Of a stretch of 64,000 nucleotides of DNA, positions 51,776 through 61,955 are shown in pieces. The notes under the pieces were generated by a model. That model saw nothing but the letters and a program-made list of their open reading frames with translations, did not search any database and was not told the DNA's origin. The translations under genes were made by a program, and so were the position numbers. This stretch comes from Methanosarcina vacuolata Z-761. GTDB taxonomy: Archaea; Halobacteriota; Methanosarcinia; Methanosarcinales; Methanosarcinaceae. Numbering within the stretch: the stretch's first letter is position 1; every line of letters starts with the position of its first letter. The DNA lies in contig NZ_CP009520.1 of assembly GCF_000969905.1 (NCBI RefSeq), forward strand, positions 3,782,001-3,846,000, given 5' to 3'.

Positions 51776-53502
51776 AAGGTGTAATTTATCGTGTGTCTGG
51801 GCCTGTCGTCACCGTTACCGGCTTGCAGGCAAAAATGTATGACCTGGTCAAAGTCGGTAATGAAGGTCTAATGGGTGAAGTCATCCAGATATTAGGGCCC
51901 AAGACCATCATCCAGGTATACGAAGAGACCGCAGGCATCAAGCCAGGGGAACCCTGTTATACTACAGGATCGTCTCTGTCCGTGGAACTTGGTCCGGGTC
52001 TTCTTTCCAGTATTTATGATGGGGTTCAGAGACCACTGCATGTCCTGCTCGAAAGGACGGGCGGTTTCATTGGCAGAGGTGTCACTGCAGATGGACTTGA
52101 CCACCAGAAACTCTGGGATTTCAAACCCATTGTCAAGAAAGGCGATGTCGTAAAAGGTGGAGAAATAATCGGTGTTGTACAGGAAACCGTGAATATCGAA
52201 CATAAAATCATGGTGCCACCTGATATCTCAGGCACAATTGCCGATATAAAGAGCGGAAACTTTACGGTAATGGACACAATCTGTACCCTGACTGATGGGA
52301 CCGAATTGCAGATGATGCAAAAGTGGCCTGTCAGAAGGCCCAGACCTGTTAGAGAGAAACGCACTCCAACCAGGCCTCTGGTTACAGGAATGAGAATCCT
52401 TGATGGGCTTTTCCCTGTTGCAAAAGGCGGAACGGCTGCAATTCCAGGACCTTTCGGGTCGGGAAAGACCGTTACTCAGCAGTCGCTTGCAAAGTGGAGT
52501 GACACCGAAATTGTGGTCTACATCGGTTGTGGTGAACGCGGAAACGAAATGGCAGATGTTCTGAGTGAATTCCCTGAACTCGAAGACCCGCAGACCGGGC
52601 GCCCACTGATGGAACGTACTGTTCTTATTGCTAACACTTCAAACATGCCTGTGGCCGCAAGAGAAGCATCTGTGTACACCGGGATCACCATTGCAGAATA
52701 CTACCGTGACATGGGATTAGACGTATCCCTTATGGCAGACTCCACTTCCAGGTGGGCAGAAGCTATGAGAGAAATCTCCTCCCGTCTGGAAGAAATGCCT
52801 GGTGAAGAAGGTTATCCTGCATACCTGTCTGCAAGGCTTGCTGAATTCTACGAGCGTTCCGGGGTTGCGGAGAGTCTCTGCGGTGAGAACGGTTCCATTA
52901 CTGTTATTGGAGCAGTATCTCCACCTGGTGGTGACTTCTCAGAACCTGTTACACAGAACACCCTGCGTATCGTAAAAGTGTTCTGGGCTCTCGATGCCAA
53001 ACTGTCTCAGAGGCGTCACTTCCCGGCTATCAACTGGCTGAACAGTTACAGTCTGTACAAGGACAGTCTTAATGACTGGTTTGGAGAAAACGTGGCTCCT
53101 GATTTTGTGGCTTTGAGAGAAAGAGCAATGGAAATGCTCCAGACAGAATCCGAACTGCAGGAAATCGTGCAGCTTGTAGGTTCCGACGCTCTGCCAGAAG
53201 ATCAGCAGCTTCTGCTTGAAATCACCCGTATGATCAGGGAAATTTTCCTGCAGCAGAATGCATTCCACCCAATAGATGCCTACAGCCCGTTCTCTGAACA
53301 GTACGAGATCCTGAAGGCTATCATGAAATGGGGAGACGCTGCGATGGATGCCTTGAAATCAGGTGTTTCAGTACCTGAAATTCTCAAGCTTGAATCCAAA
53401 AATGTGCTTGCTAAGGTCAAGTATGAGGAGAAGTTTACTGAGTCTATGAACGTTGTCCTGGCACAGATGGATAAAGAGTTTGCATCCCTGAGAGGTAGGT
53501 AA
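51766..53502 (+). CDS. ahaA: A1AO ATP synthase catalytic subunit A
   Basis: 578 residues starting at GTG 51766. The P-loop is GPFGSGKTV, preceded by the A-type bulge segment. [15 protein letters not shown] and [31 protein letters not shown] (catalytic Glu and Walker B region) follow. The protein makes or hydrolyses ATP at the A/B interface. There is no sign of an intein, which often invades this gene in archaea. Confidence 0.98.
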   Translation: MEVKGVIYRVSGPVVTVTGLQAKMYDLVKVGNEGLMGEVIQILGPKTIIQVYEETAGIKPGEPCYTTGSSLSVELGPGLLSSIYDGVQRPLHVLLERTGGFIGRGVTADGLDHQKLWDFKPIVKKGDVVKGGEIIGVVQETVNIEHKIMVPPDISGTIADIKSGNFTVMDTICTLTDGTELQMMQKWPVRRPRPVREKRTPTRPLVTGMRILDGLFPVAKGGTAAIPGPFGSGKTVTQQSLAKWSDTEIVVYIGCGERGNEMADVLSEFPELEDPQTGRPLMERTVLIANTSNMPVAAREASVYTGITIAEYYRDMGLDVSLMADSTSRWAEAMREISSRLEEMPGEEGYPAYLSARLAEFYERSGVAESLCGENGSITVIGAVSPPGGDFSEPVTQNTLRIVKVFWALDAKLSQRRHFPAINWLNSYSLYKDSLNDWFGENVAPDFVALRERAMEMLQTESELQEIVQLVGSDALPEDQQLLLEITRMIREIFLQQNAFHPIDAYSPFSEQYEILKAIMKWGDAAMDALKSGVSVPEILKLESKNVLAKVKYEEKFTESMNVVLAQMDKEFASLRGR

Positions 53503-53504
53503 GC

Positions 53505-54887
53505 ATGGTAAAAGAATACAAGACAATCACTCAGATTGCGGGGCCACTTATCTTTGTTGAAAAAACAGAGCCTGTAGGCTATAAAGAAATAGTTACTGTC
53601 AATCTGCCTGATGGAACCAGCCGCAGAGGTGAGGTGCTGGACTCGTCTTCAGACATAGTCGTTATCCAGATTTTTGAAGGTACTACTGGTCTGGACAAGG
53701 AGTGCGGTGTAGTTTTCACAGGGGAAACCCTGAAGCTCCCTGCATCCATTGACCTTCTCGGAAGGATCCTTTCAGGTTCAGGAGAACCACTTGACGGTGG
53801 GCCCAGGATTGTGCCTGACCAGCTTCTGGACATCAACGGAGCTGCAATGAACCCATATGCCAGGCTGCCTCCAAAGGATTTCATCCAGACAGGTATCTCC
53901 ACAATAGACGGGACAAACACCCTTGTCCGTGGACAGAAACTGCCTATTTTCTCAGCTTCAGGTCTCCCACACAACGAAATTGCTCTGCAGATCGCAAGGC
54001 AGGCTGCTGTGCCAGGATCTGAGTCTGCTTTCGCAGTAGTTTTTGCAGCAATGGGTATTACCAATGAAGAAGCCCAGTACTTCATGAGCGACTTTGAAAA
54101 GACCGGAGCTCTTGAAAGGGCTGTTGTGTTTCTGAACCTGGCAGATGACCCTGCTGTCGAACGTATAGTCACTCCGCGTATGGCTCTGACTGCAGCTGAA
54201 TATCTGGCATACGAACACGGCATGCACGTACTTGTCATTCTGACTGACATTACCAACTATGCAGAAGCTCTTCGTCAGATGGGTGCCGCCCGTAACGAAA
54301 TTCCTGGTCGTCGTGGGTATCCTGGTTACATGTATACTGACCTTGCAACCCTCTATGAGCGCGCAGGTATTGTAAAGGGCGCAAAGGGATCAGTTACCCA
54401 GATTCCGATTCTTTCGATGCCTGGTGACGATATTACCCACCCGATTCCTGACCTGTCCGGGTATATTACCGAAGGGCAGATTGTGGTTTCAAGGGAACTG
54501 CACAGGAAAGGTATCTACCCGCCAATTAATGTGCTTCCATCTCTGTCAAGGCTGATGAACTCCGGTATTGGAGCAGGCAAGACAAGGGAAGACCACAAAG
54601 CAGTTTCTGACCAGATGTATGCAGGTTATGCAGAAGGTCGTGACCTGAGAGGTCTAGTGGCTATCGTCGGTAAAGAAGCTCTATCTGAGAGAGATGTCAA
54701 GTTCCTTGAGTTTGCTGACCTTTTCGAACAGAATTTCGTTACACAGGGCAGAAACGAAAACAGGACAATTGCAGACACCCTGGACATTGGATGGAAAATC
54801 CTTGCACACCTGCCTGAAAACCAGCTGGGTAGGATTGACAACAAATACATCCAGAAATACCATCCTGCACACAGAAAGGGTCAGTGA
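53505..54887 (+). CDS. ahaB: A1AO ATP synthase regulatory subunit B
   Basis: 460 residues; it has the same fold as subunit A but no canonical P-loop ([17 protein letters not shown] replaces GxxGxGKT), as in all B subunits. [21 protein letters not shown] and [20 protein letters not shown] are family signatures. It forms the alternating hexamer with A. The gap to ahaA is two bases. Confidence 0.98.
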   Translation: MVKEYKTITQIAGPLIFVEKTEPVGYKEIVTVNLPDGTSRRGEVLDSSSDIVVIQIFEGTTGLDKECGVVFTGETLKLPASIDLLGRILSGSGEPLDGGPRIVPDQLLDINGAAMNPYARLPPKDFIQTGISTIDGTNTLVRGQKLPIFSASGLPHNEIALQIARQAAVPGSESAFAVVFAAMGITNEEAQYFMSDFEKTGALERAVVFLNLADDPAVERIVTPRMALTAAEYLAYEHGMHVLVILTDITNYAEALRQMGAARNEIPGRRGYPGYMYTDLATLYERAGIVKGAKGSVTQIPILSMPGDDITHPIPDLSGYITEGQIVVSRELHRKGIYPPINVLPSLSRLMNSGIGAGKTREDHKAVSDQMYAGYAEGRDLRGLVAIVGKEALSERDVKFLEFADLFEQNFVTQGRNENRTIADTLDIGWKILAHLPENQLGRIDNKYIQKYHPAHRKGQ

Positions 54888-54892
54888 TTACC

Positions 54893-55516
54893 ATGGCTCA
54901 AGACGTAAAACCAACTCGGTCGGAGCTGATTGAGCTCAAGAAAAAAATCAAGCTCTCTGAAAGTGGGCACAAGCTCCTTAAGATGAAGAGAGATGGTCTT
55001 ATTCTTGAGTTCTTTAAGATTCTTAACGAGGCAAGGAACGTCAGAACCGAACTAGACGCTGCCTATCTAAACGCTGCAGAAAAAATCAATCTTGCCTCTG
55101 CTGTAAATGGAATGGTTGCAGTCAAGTCAACAGCCTTTACAGCAAAGGAATCTCCCGAAATTCAGCTTTCAGGTCACAACATCATGGGTGTTGTGGTGCC
55201 ACAAATCAGCTCTACTGGTGTCCGCAAATCTCTTGTTGAGAGAGGTTATGGTATCGTTGGGACAAATTCATATATTGATGAGTCTGCAGATGCCTATGAG
55301 ATCCTGGTAGAAAAGATTATTACGGCAGCAGAGCTGGAAACAACGATGAAAAGACTTCTTGATGAAATTGAGAAGACTAAGAGACGTGTAAACGCTCTCG
55401 AATTCAAAGTTATTCCGGACCTCATTGCAACCATGAAGTACATTCGTTTTACCCTCGAAGAGATGGAAAGGGAAGGTACTTCCAGGTTGAAGAGAGTCAA
55501 GGCGAGAATGAAATAA
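54893..55516 (+). CDS. ahaD: A1AO ATP synthase subunit D (rotor shaft)
   Basis: 207 residues. It begins MAQDVKPTRSELIELKKKIKLSESGHKLLKMKRDGL, a long helix, and ends with a second long helix carrying TKRRVNALEFKVIPDLIATMKYI. These two helices form the rotor shaft. ATG 54893 is used; GTG 54884 would overlap the ahaB stop but is also possible. Confidence 0.96.
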   Translation: MAQDVKPTRSELIELKKKIKLSESGHKLLKMKRDGLILEFFKILNEARNVRTELDAAYLNAAEKINLASAVNGMVAVKSTAFTAKESPEIQLSGHNIMGVVVPQISSTGVRKSLVERGYGIVGTNSYIDESADAYEILVEKIITAAELETTMKRLLDEIEKTKRRVNALEFKVIPDLIATMKYIRFTLEEMEREGTSRLKRVKARMK

Positions 55517-55532
55517 TCAAGCTTGATTTAAA

Positions 55533-55697
55533 ATGGCTGCATGTGACGATCGACCTAATTTGGTTGAAAGAGCAGTATTCAAGTTGGGTGAACCCAAAAA
55601 CCAGGCCCGCCTGTTGCAGGTGGCCTGGAGAATTTCCCTTTTGATGATGGTTTTGGGGTTCATCATTATGATAAGAACAATTTCTCCGCTTATATGA
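55533..55697 (+). CDS. ahaG: Small membrane protein AhaG of the ATP synthase operon
   Basis: 54 residues, below normal gene-finding limits. ATG 55533 to TGA 55697 reads MAACDDRPNLVERAVFKLGE, then RLLQVAWRISLLMMVLGFIIMIRTISPLI: a basic amphipathic part and one membrane helix. It follows ahaD by 16 bases. The Methanosarcina operons end with a similar small gene called ahaG, whose role is unknown; it may help assembly. Identification is by position, size and topology. Confidence 0.75.
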   Translation: MAACDDRPNLVERAVFKLGEPKNQARLLQVAWRISLLMMVLGFIIMIRTISPLI

Positions 55698-55942
55698 CCT
55701 GAATTTCAGGATGATTCTGATCCTGAATTCAGTCATAGATTTTTGAATCTGTCCAAATTTATTTTGGATTAATATATCATTTTTATGCCTGTTTTAAAAA
55801 TGTTATTGTTTACCTGGATTGAAACATGACTTTTCTGTTTTTACAATCTGTGTAGTTGAGGTTTGAATTTATTTCCCATGCTGTCGGACACTTTTATTAT
55901 TTAGAAAGCTATTTTAACGACAAACAGTAATTTCTATTTTAT

Positions 55943-58246
55943 ATGCAAAACGAAGCAAGGCTTCTTCATATTACCGGTACTGTTCAGGGGGTAGGTTTTC
56001 GCCCTTTTATATATCAGCTTGCAAAAGCCCATAGGCTTTTTGGGTACGTGAAAAATCTCGGAAACTATGTGGAAATCCTCATAGAGGGAAATAAGGAAAG
56101 CCTTGATAATTTCATAAAAGAACTCCCGGAAAAAAAACCTCCTCTGGCTAAAGTTAAGGAATTAAAAACAAAAAATGTCCCTTTTTCCGGGTATTCAAAA
56201 TTTATTATCGTGCCCAGTGAATCCGGGGTTTTTGAAAATTCCATAATTCCTCCTGATACGGCTATTTGCGAACAGTGCAGGTCTGAGATGTTTGATCCTT
56301 CTTCCAGGTATTTCCATTACCCATTTACAGTCTGCACAAACTGCGGGCCCAGATATACAACCGTCCGAACCCTTCCTTATGACCGGGAAAATACCACGAT
56401 GGTAGATTTTCCTCTTTGCCCGGAATGTGAAACCGAATATACCGACCCTCTCAACCGAAGATATCATGCCCAGCCTGTCTGCTGCCCAAAATGCGGGCCC
56501 GAAATCTGGCTTTCGGACCCCGAAGGAAATGTCCTGGTAAAAGGTTATGAAGCAATTGCACATGCTTCGGATCTCCTTCAACAGGGCTCAATTCTTGCTG
56601 TAAAAGGATTTGGGGGTTTTCATATAGCCTGCAATGCGAGAAAGGAGGAGCCTGTAAACGAGCTTAGAAGACGGTTAAGGCGCCCGGAACAACCTTTTGC
56701 GGTCATGGCAAAAACTGCTGCAGTTACGGAAACCTTTGCAGAACTTGAAGGTGCAGGCAGGGAATATTTAACTTCTTACCGCCGGCCTATTACCGTGCTC
56801 CCCAAGTCAAAGGAATCAAACCTGGCAGAATCAGTTACTTCTGGCCTGCACAATATAGGGGTTATGCTTCCCTATACAGGCACTCAGAATCTGCTTTTTG
56901 ATCTCGTGCCTGATGCAGTATACGTTATGACCTCGGCAAACCTTCCAGGAAGGCCCATGGTCGTTGAGAATAAAGAGGCGCTTGAGAAACTTAAAGGGAT
57001 TGTCGATTATTATCTGCTGCACAACAGGGTTATCGCAAACCGGAATGATGATACGGTTATCAGGGTTGTAAATGAAAGGGCGGCCTTTATTCGCCGTTCC
57101 CGTGGTTTTGTGCCTGAGCCCGTAGAATTGCCTTTCGAAATCCAGGCTTCTGTAGGCGTGGGGGCTGAAATGAATTCTACGGTTACTGTAGCAAAAGGAA
57201 AACTTGCCTATGTTTCTCAGTATATAGGAAATACCAGTCATGTAGAAACCTTCAGGTACCACTCCGAAGTTGTCAGGCATCTGATCCAACTTACCGGAAT
57301 CGAGCCCCTTTACTGGGGCTGTGACCTTCATCCTGCATTTAACACAACACGTTTCGCGCTAAAGATGGGAGGGGAGGACACTCTTCAGGTTCAGCATCAT
57401 CACGCTCACATGTTAGCGCTTATGGCTGATAACTCTCTTCCCCTGGATTCCCGAATTCTCGGAATCGCGCTTGACGGCGTAGGATATGGCACTGACGGTA
57501 CAGTATGGGGAGGGGAACTCTTTGAATCCTCTTACTTTGGATACGAACGTATTGGGCACTTACTCCCTCAACCAATGCCAGGTGGAGACCTTGCCTCGAG
57601 GATACCTTCAAGAATGGTTCTGGGGATTCTTTTTGAGAAGCTTGGGAGAGCAGAATTGGAAAAACTTCCCCTTTCTTTTCCGAAAGGAGCTATGGAGTTT
57701 TCAACTGTGATGAAACAGCTTGAAACCGGGATAAATATTGCTCAAAGCAGCAGCACAGGACGAGTACTGGATGCAGCAGCTGCCCTGCTCGGGATCTGCA
57801 AGATGAGAACCTATGACGGGGAGCCATCAATGAAACTCGAATCTGCCGCAACAAAGAGTACCCATTTCGTAGATCTTCCCATAATATTCAGGAAAGATCA
57901 ATTCTCCGGAGTTCCTCTGCTTGACACCACCGAGCTTCTTCTGGGAGTATATGAACTTTCCGGAAAGTATTCCCCTGCTGATCTTGCTTTTGCGGTTGAG
58001 GAAAACCTTGCAAAGGGAATTTCGGAACTTGCCATATCTCTTGCCGCAAAAAGAGGGCTTGAGAAGATAGGCTTTAGTGGAGGAGTTGCCTATAACAATC
58101 ATATCACTTCGTGCATTGCAAGAACTGTTACAGAAGCAGGTTTTGAATTCCTGGCTCACCGCCAGGTTCCCTGTGGAGACGGATGCATCTCATTCGGGCA
58201 AGCTCTTGCGGCAGGGTTGAGCATAAATCCTGAGAATAAATTTTAA
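55943..58246 (+). CDS. hypF: Carbamoyltransferase HypF for NiFe hydrogenase maturation
   Basis: 767 residues in four parts. An acylphosphatase domain comes first (TGTVQGVGFRPFIYQLAK, NLGNYVEI). Then two zinc fingers: CEQCRSEMF with CTNCGPRYT, and CPECETEY with CCPKCGPE. A YrdC-like domain follows (GFGGFHIACNA, ALRRPEQPF-like RRPEQPFAVMAK). Last is a Kae1-like carbamoyltransferase with the metal motif HHHAH and FSGGVAYNN. It makes the CN ligands of the hydrogenase NiFe site from carbamoyl phosphate. ATG 55943 has no evident ribosome site. No other hyp gene is adjacent, although NikR occurs at 9821. Confidence 0.97.
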   Translation: MQNEARLLHITGTVQGVGFRPFIYQLAKAHRLFGYVKNLGNYVEILIEGNKESLDNFIKELPEKKPPLAKVKELKTKNVPFSGYSKFIIVPSESGVFENSIIPPDTAICEQCRSEMFDPSSRYFHYPFTVCTNCGPRYTTVRTLPYDRENTTMVDFPLCPECETEYTDPLNRRYHAQPVCCPKCGPEIWLSDPEGNVLVKGYEAIAHASDLLQQGSILAVKGFGGFHIACNARKEEPVNELRRRLRRPEQPFAVMAKTAAVTETFAELEGAGREYLTSYRRPITVLPKSKESNLAESVTSGLHNIGVMLPYTGTQNLLFDLVPDAVYVMTSANLPGRPMVVENKEALEKLKGIVDYYLLHNRVIANRNDDTVIRVVNERAAFIRRSRGFVPEPVELPFEIQASVGVGAEMNSTVTVAKGKLAYVSQYIGNTSHVETFRYHSEVVRHLIQLTGIEPLYWGCDLHPAFNTTRFALKMGGEDTLQVQHHHAHMLALMADNSLPLDSRILGIALDGVGYGTDGTVWGGELFESSYFGYERIGHLLPQPMPGGDLASRIPSRMVLGILFEKLGRAELEKLPLSFPKGAMEFSTVMKQLETGINIAQSSSTGRVLDAAAALLGICKMRTYDGEPSMKLESAATKSTHFVDLPIIFRKDQFSGVPLLDTTELLLGVYELSGKYSPADLAFAVEENLAKGISELAISLAAKRGLEKIGFSGGVAYNNHITSCIARTVTEAGFEFLAHRQVPCGDGCISFGQALAAGLSINPENKF

Positions 58247-58254
58247 AAACTTTT

Positions 58255-58269
58255 CTGTCCGTCGGGCAG
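58255..58269 (+). terminator. Short hairpin after hypF
   Basis: CTGTCC (58255-58260) pairs with GGGCAG (58264-58269), with one G-U pair and a 3-base loop; a weak T-rich stretch follows. It starts nine bases after the hypF stop. Confidence 0.4.
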
Positions 58270-58463
58270 GCTATTTCTTATAAAATATGATTATATCTCC
58301 TCTTAAACGATGGGATTTAGTAAGATTTCGGCATTCTCTTACGCATTTACTTTTTTTTCGAAAAATTTGAGTATTCATAATACAATTGTACGGAAATTTG
58401 ATTAGAAAGACTAAAATACAAAATTAAATAAATGATACATACTTAGTAGAAAAGGGAGCATAA

Positions 58464-58919
58464 ATGGGGCTAGGTAGTGTACGCATCAGAGTTGTAACAA
58501 ACAGGGATGAGATTTCCAGCCTGGAAGCCGAGGAGAAGGCAGTACATCTTGCTTTTAGACCTTCGGACCGAGACCTTTTCAGTCTGGTTAAGGCATGTCC
58601 TGAGATTGAGTTACTTCAGCTTCCCGCGTCTTCCTACGAAGGACTCTCTAAATTTATCAAGATGTATCTTTCTTCTTCAGGTATTCATCTGGTAAAAGGG
58701 GATGTCAGCGGGCACTGGCATGATCTTAACAATTACTTTGTAATACCCGCTTATGTGCTTGAAAAAATAAATGAACTTAAAGTCCAGGGAAGATCTGAAG
58801 AAGAAATAATATGTGAGATTACACATATAAGAAAAATTAGCCCTGATATGATTCTTCACTTACTTCACAGCTCTTTTCTGACATCAGGCCCTGAGCGGCC
58901 GCGAATGAACAAAGTTTAA
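58464..58919 (+). CDS. DUF1699 family protein, first copy
   Basis: 151 residues. VRIRVVTNRDEI, HLAFRPSDRDLFSLVKACPEIELLQLP and the later GHWHDLNNYFVIP match the second copy at 60608-61015, which I align by eye. DUF1699 is known almost only from Methanosarcina relatives and has no function. ATG 58464 has GGGAG upstream. The C-terminal helical tail resembles an HTH-like bundle (RSEEEIICEITHIRK). It is separated from hypF by 217 bases. Confidence 0.8.
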   Translation: MGLGSVRIRVVTNRDEISSLEAEEKAVHLAFRPSDRDLFSLVKACPEIELLQLPASSYEGLSKFIKMYLSSSGIHLVKGDVSGHWHDLNNYFVIPAYVLEKINELKVQGRSEEEIICEITHIRKISPDMILHLLHSSFLTSGPERPRMNKV

Positions 58920-58950
58920 ATAGAAGAATTCTGGCTTTTCTTCAGTGGGT

Positions 58951-60204
58951 TTACAGGCGTTTCCACCACTTTTTTGAGGCTTTTTGTTCTTCTATCTGCC
59001 TTAACCCCTCGGATGCTAGTTTTTGCTGCATTTTATATTTCCGGTTTTCCTCACTAACCCTCGAAAAAGCTTCTTCTTTACTTGCAAGGGTTCCTTTTAA
59101 CTGTTTTATAAACTCTTCTTTTTCTCTGAGCTGAATTGCCAGTTTTTCTTCTCCTTCAAAGGCCGAGAGCTGTTTCTCAAGTTTTTTTACTTTTTCTTCT
59201 GCTGTTGTAAGCATAGTTTCCATAGTGCTTATTTTTCTTTCTTTCAAGGTAAGTTTCTCTTCAATTTTTTTCATCTCTTCAACCCTTGTAATAACCTCTT
59301 CAGCCAGGGTCTTAAGATCTTTATCTTTTATGGAAATGCTTTCCTCGAGTTTTTCAATCTCTCTTTCTTTCGCTGAAAGTTTCTCTGTAAGGATCTTTAC
59401 GTTTTCTACTTTTTCCCGGAGTTCCTTAGTAAGACCTTCAATCTCATCTTCTTTTTCTGTAATTCTGGACTCAAGGTGTTTTTCGTCTTCACTTTTTTCC
59501 GTAAACTTTTCCTGAAGGGCTTGCAGTTCCGAATCCTTCTCAAGGAGAAGTTTTTCACGTGCTTCAATTTCTGTTCTCAGACTGCCGATTTCTTCTTCCC
59601 TGTCTATAACCTGTTCGTCAAGCTCTTTTATTTTCTGGCTTTTTTCCTTAAGTTCGGCTTCCAGGTCTCTCGTTTCTATCGGCTTGCTGTCAGGCTGAGT
59701 ATAAACAGTATTTATTTCTGAGCTCTCTTTGTCCTCTTCTACAATAAAAGCTGGAGACATTTCATTTTCACTCTCAGAAGTATGCAGCTCTTTTTCCTCG
59801 GAAAGGAGCACGATCTGTCCCCGGGTGTTTTCACAAATTTCAGCCCAGGCAAGGATGGAAGCTACAGGGACAGTTCTCTTAAGTACGAGATCGCCTATCC
59901 TGCAGCCGTAAACTTTACTGGCAATGTAACCTTCCAGGGTATCAAGACCAAGATTTTGATCCCCCAACCTTGAGTTTGTTGCGTTTCCTTTCTTTACTTT
60001 CCCGCCATTTTCCTTTATACAATTGACAGCTTCGGTAAAGATTTCCCAGGGGAGAAATGGTTCTTTTTTCAGGTTGTCAACATAGACTCCATCCATTTCG
60101 GATCGGGCTTCAAAGAATTTTTTCCCGCTCATCAGCGGAATCTTTGCCGGATTTCCTTTCTTATCGAATTGACTCTTTATTTTTGAGATAACAGGATCTT
60201 CCAT
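58951..60204 (-). CDS. Coiled-coil protein between two DUF1699 genes
   Basis: 417 residues. The N-terminal 140 are globular with PLMSGKKFFEARSEMDGVYVD, KEPFLPWEIFTEAV and LDTLEGYIASKVYGCRIGDLVLKR; a transition of about 40 acidic residues follows. From about residue 180 to 400 there is an uninterrupted coiled coil of Glu/Lys/Leu heptads (EIEGLTKELREKVENV). The end is WWKRL, basic and aromatic. No family name. It lies opposite to both DUF1699 genes and may act as a scaffold or tether, but this is only a structural guess. Confidence 0.75.
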   Translation of the reverse strand: MEDPVISKIKSQFDKKGNPAKIPLMSGKKFFEARSEMDGVYVDNLKKEPFLPWEIFTEAVNCIKENGGKVKKGNATNSRLGDQNLGLDTLEGYIASKVYGCRIGDLVLKRTVPVASILAWAEICENTRGQIVLLSEEKELHTSESENEMSPAFIVEEDKESSEINTVYTQPDSKPIETRDLEAELKEKSQKIKELDEQVIDREEEIGSLRTEIEAREKLLLEKDSELQALQEKFTEKSEDEKHLESRITEKEDEIEGLTKELREKVENVKILTEKLSAKEREIEKLEESISIKDKDLKTLAEEVITRVEEMKKIEEKLTLKERKISTMETMLTTAEEKVKKLEKQLSAFEGEEKLAIQLREKEEFIKQLKGTLASKEEAFSRVSEENRKYKMQQKLASEGLRQIEEQKASKKWWKRL

Positions 60205-60607
60205 GCATGAGCCTCTTCAAATGATATCTGAAGTATATTGAACATGGCATTTTATAAAAGTTGTGTGATTTTGCCGGGAACCTGGATTAATTTAATTTCA
60301 TAAACGTTTAAAATATATTAAAATTGCCCTGACCTGACGAAAATGAAATTATCTCCAACAAAATTCGGGATTTTTTATGGATTTTGTTCTTGAGGCAGCC
60401 ACAAAATTTCTCAAATATTTCTTTAAGTTTTTCTAAAAACACTGTTACACATATTGATTTTTATTATTTAGATGGAGTTTTTGCAAAAACGCCTGATAAA
60501 ACACAAATAAAAATATCTTTTAAATGAGTTCAGTAATTATAGAAAAATATTTAATGAAGAATTTTTTACTATCAAGTGAAAAAATAGATACATCTGGAGG
60601 TTAAACT
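60205..60607. other. Divergent spacer before the second DUF1699 gene
   Basis: 403 AT-rich bases. I see a weak hairpin GTTTTTGCAAAAAC near 60476-60489 and CTGGAGG before TTG 60608; no gene. Promoters of the coiled-coil gene and the second DUF1699 gene must lie here. Confidence 0.4.
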
Positions 60608-61015
60608 TTGAAAATAAGGGTTGTGAGTTCAAGAGAAGAAATCTTTACACTGAATCCAAATGAGAGAATAGTACATCTGGCTTTTAGGCCTTCAAACAAG
60701 GATATATTTTCATTGGTTGAGAACTGTCCAAAGATTGAAGTTATACAGCTTCCTAAATCTTACAGGCGTACAGTCTCAAAATCCATAGAAATGTTCCTTG
60801 AAATGCAGCGTATCCAGCTTATCGAAGGCGATGTCTGGGGCCACAGGAAGGACATAAACGAGTATTATCGTATTCCTTCATCAATAATTGAGGAAATCAG
60901 AGAGCTGAAAACTGAAGGTAAATCTACTGAAGCCATCGAGGAAAAGGTCTCAAGAGAAAGCAAACTTAATCCTGAGATGGTTGCTTACATCCTTAGAAAA
61001 GATGTTACAGCCTGA
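60608..61015 (+). CDS. DUF1699 family protein, second copy
   Basis: 135 residues starting at TTG 60608 with GGAGG seven bases upstream. MKIRVVSSREEIFTL, HLAFRPSNKDIFSLVENCPKIEVIQLP and GHRKDINEYYRIP correspond to the first copy; ELKTEGKSTEAIEEKVSRES also aligns. The pair flanks the coiled-coil gene. A duplication is likely; function is unknown. Confidence 0.8.
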   Translation: MKIRVVSSREEIFTLNPNERIVHLAFRPSNKDIFSLVENCPKIEVIQLPKSYRRTVSKSIEMFLEMQRIQLIEGDVWGHRKDINEYYRIPSSIIEEIRELKTEGKSTEAIEEKVSRESKLNPEMVAYILRKDVTA

Positions 61016-61519
61016 GAGGCTGAAGCAGTAGCTTTAACTTCTCCTCATTTTTCTTTCTTTTTTATATTTTGTTTACTATTGTTTTACGATTTGTATTCTT
61101 TTTATAAGCTCATTATTTCTTCAAAATATGCTTTTTTTATAATTTGAGGCTCTTATAATTATGATCTTTTTTACTTTTTTACTTCCCAAACATATTTAAT
61201 TTTATTATTCCATAACTTTTAATACTTATAAAATTTTATTTTCTTTTTATTTGTTATACTCTTCTATTTTATCTAACAGTGCTTTCGAATCTTTTGTAGA
61301 CCTTAATGGTATAACTTATTTAATAGAAAAAGCGTAATTTTCTGCTGAATTAGCAAGTTCTCATTGGTGTTTTTGATTAATGCAAATAGTTCCAGTGCCG
61401 AGACAAACTAAATTTCTTTTGAATAAGCGAAAGGAAAAATTCTCATGAACATTTTCTCAATTATAGAGACTTTTTAATATCTTCTGAGATCCTCAATTTG
61501 ATAGTGATTCTACTGGCAG

Positions 61520-61672
61520 TTGACAGCCATCATTCAAAAACCAGAAAATAATGAAAAGTCTCTAAAATATACAGAACTTTATGCCATAGCATATGAAAAT
61601 GGATTGACATTACAAGATGCGGTCTTGATTGAAACTCATCTTATCCATAGGGAATGGAGAAGATACGAATAA
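61520..61672 (+). CDS. Possible small protein or gene tail
   Basis: From TTG 61520 the frame reads LTAIIQKPENNEKSLKYTEL, then YAIAYENGLTLQDAVLIETH and WRRYE to TAA 61670-61672: 50 residues of protein-like composition in an AT-rich spacer. No ribosome site precedes TTG and a TGA is in frame 15 bases upstream. It is either a true small gene or the tail of a decayed one; no family recognised. Confidence 0.3.
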   Translation: MTAIIQKPENNEKSLKYTELYAIAYENGLTLQDAVLIETHLIHREWRRYE

Positions 61673-61875
61673 ATTTATGAGTCTGATTATTGGATCTTTC
61701 CGAATTTCAGATTCTTCTAAAATTGTTGGTTGCCTACTAAACAGCTAATATTTGGGATATTTTTTTTCTACAATCCGAGTTGAAATTTCATTTTTTGCTT
61801 GAAACCGATGGATTCCAGTTATACGGGGGTGGGATCAGGGACAAAGGATGCTATCAAGCTTTCCCTGAAAAACAA

Positions 61876-61950
61876 ACATGATATTCTTTGAATAACATGC
61901 ACAACCAATGAAAATGCTTGCGGATGGCAGCATTTTCATGCTAAATATAA
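61876..61950. repeat. Dispersed hairpin element, copy 2
   Basis: Starts ACATGATATTCTTTGAATAA, carries perfect 11-bp arms ATGAAAATGCT / AGCATTTTCAT, and ends CATGCTAAATA. The flanks match copy 1 at 23322-23390. It sits just past the 3' end of the minus-strand glycosyltransferase gene and could act as its terminator. Confidence 0.65.
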
Positions 61951-61955
61951 ATTGA

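Larger units (their letters stand above)
61016..61955. other. 940-base spacer
   Basis: AT-rich at 61040-61340. It contains the possible small gene at 61520-61672 and, at its right end, the dispersed hairpin element (61876-61950). No other coding signal is seen. Confidence 0.5.

Noticed and set aside
51766-53502. Intein in ahaA
   Set aside because: The length is normal (578 residues) and the P-loop region is uninterrupted.
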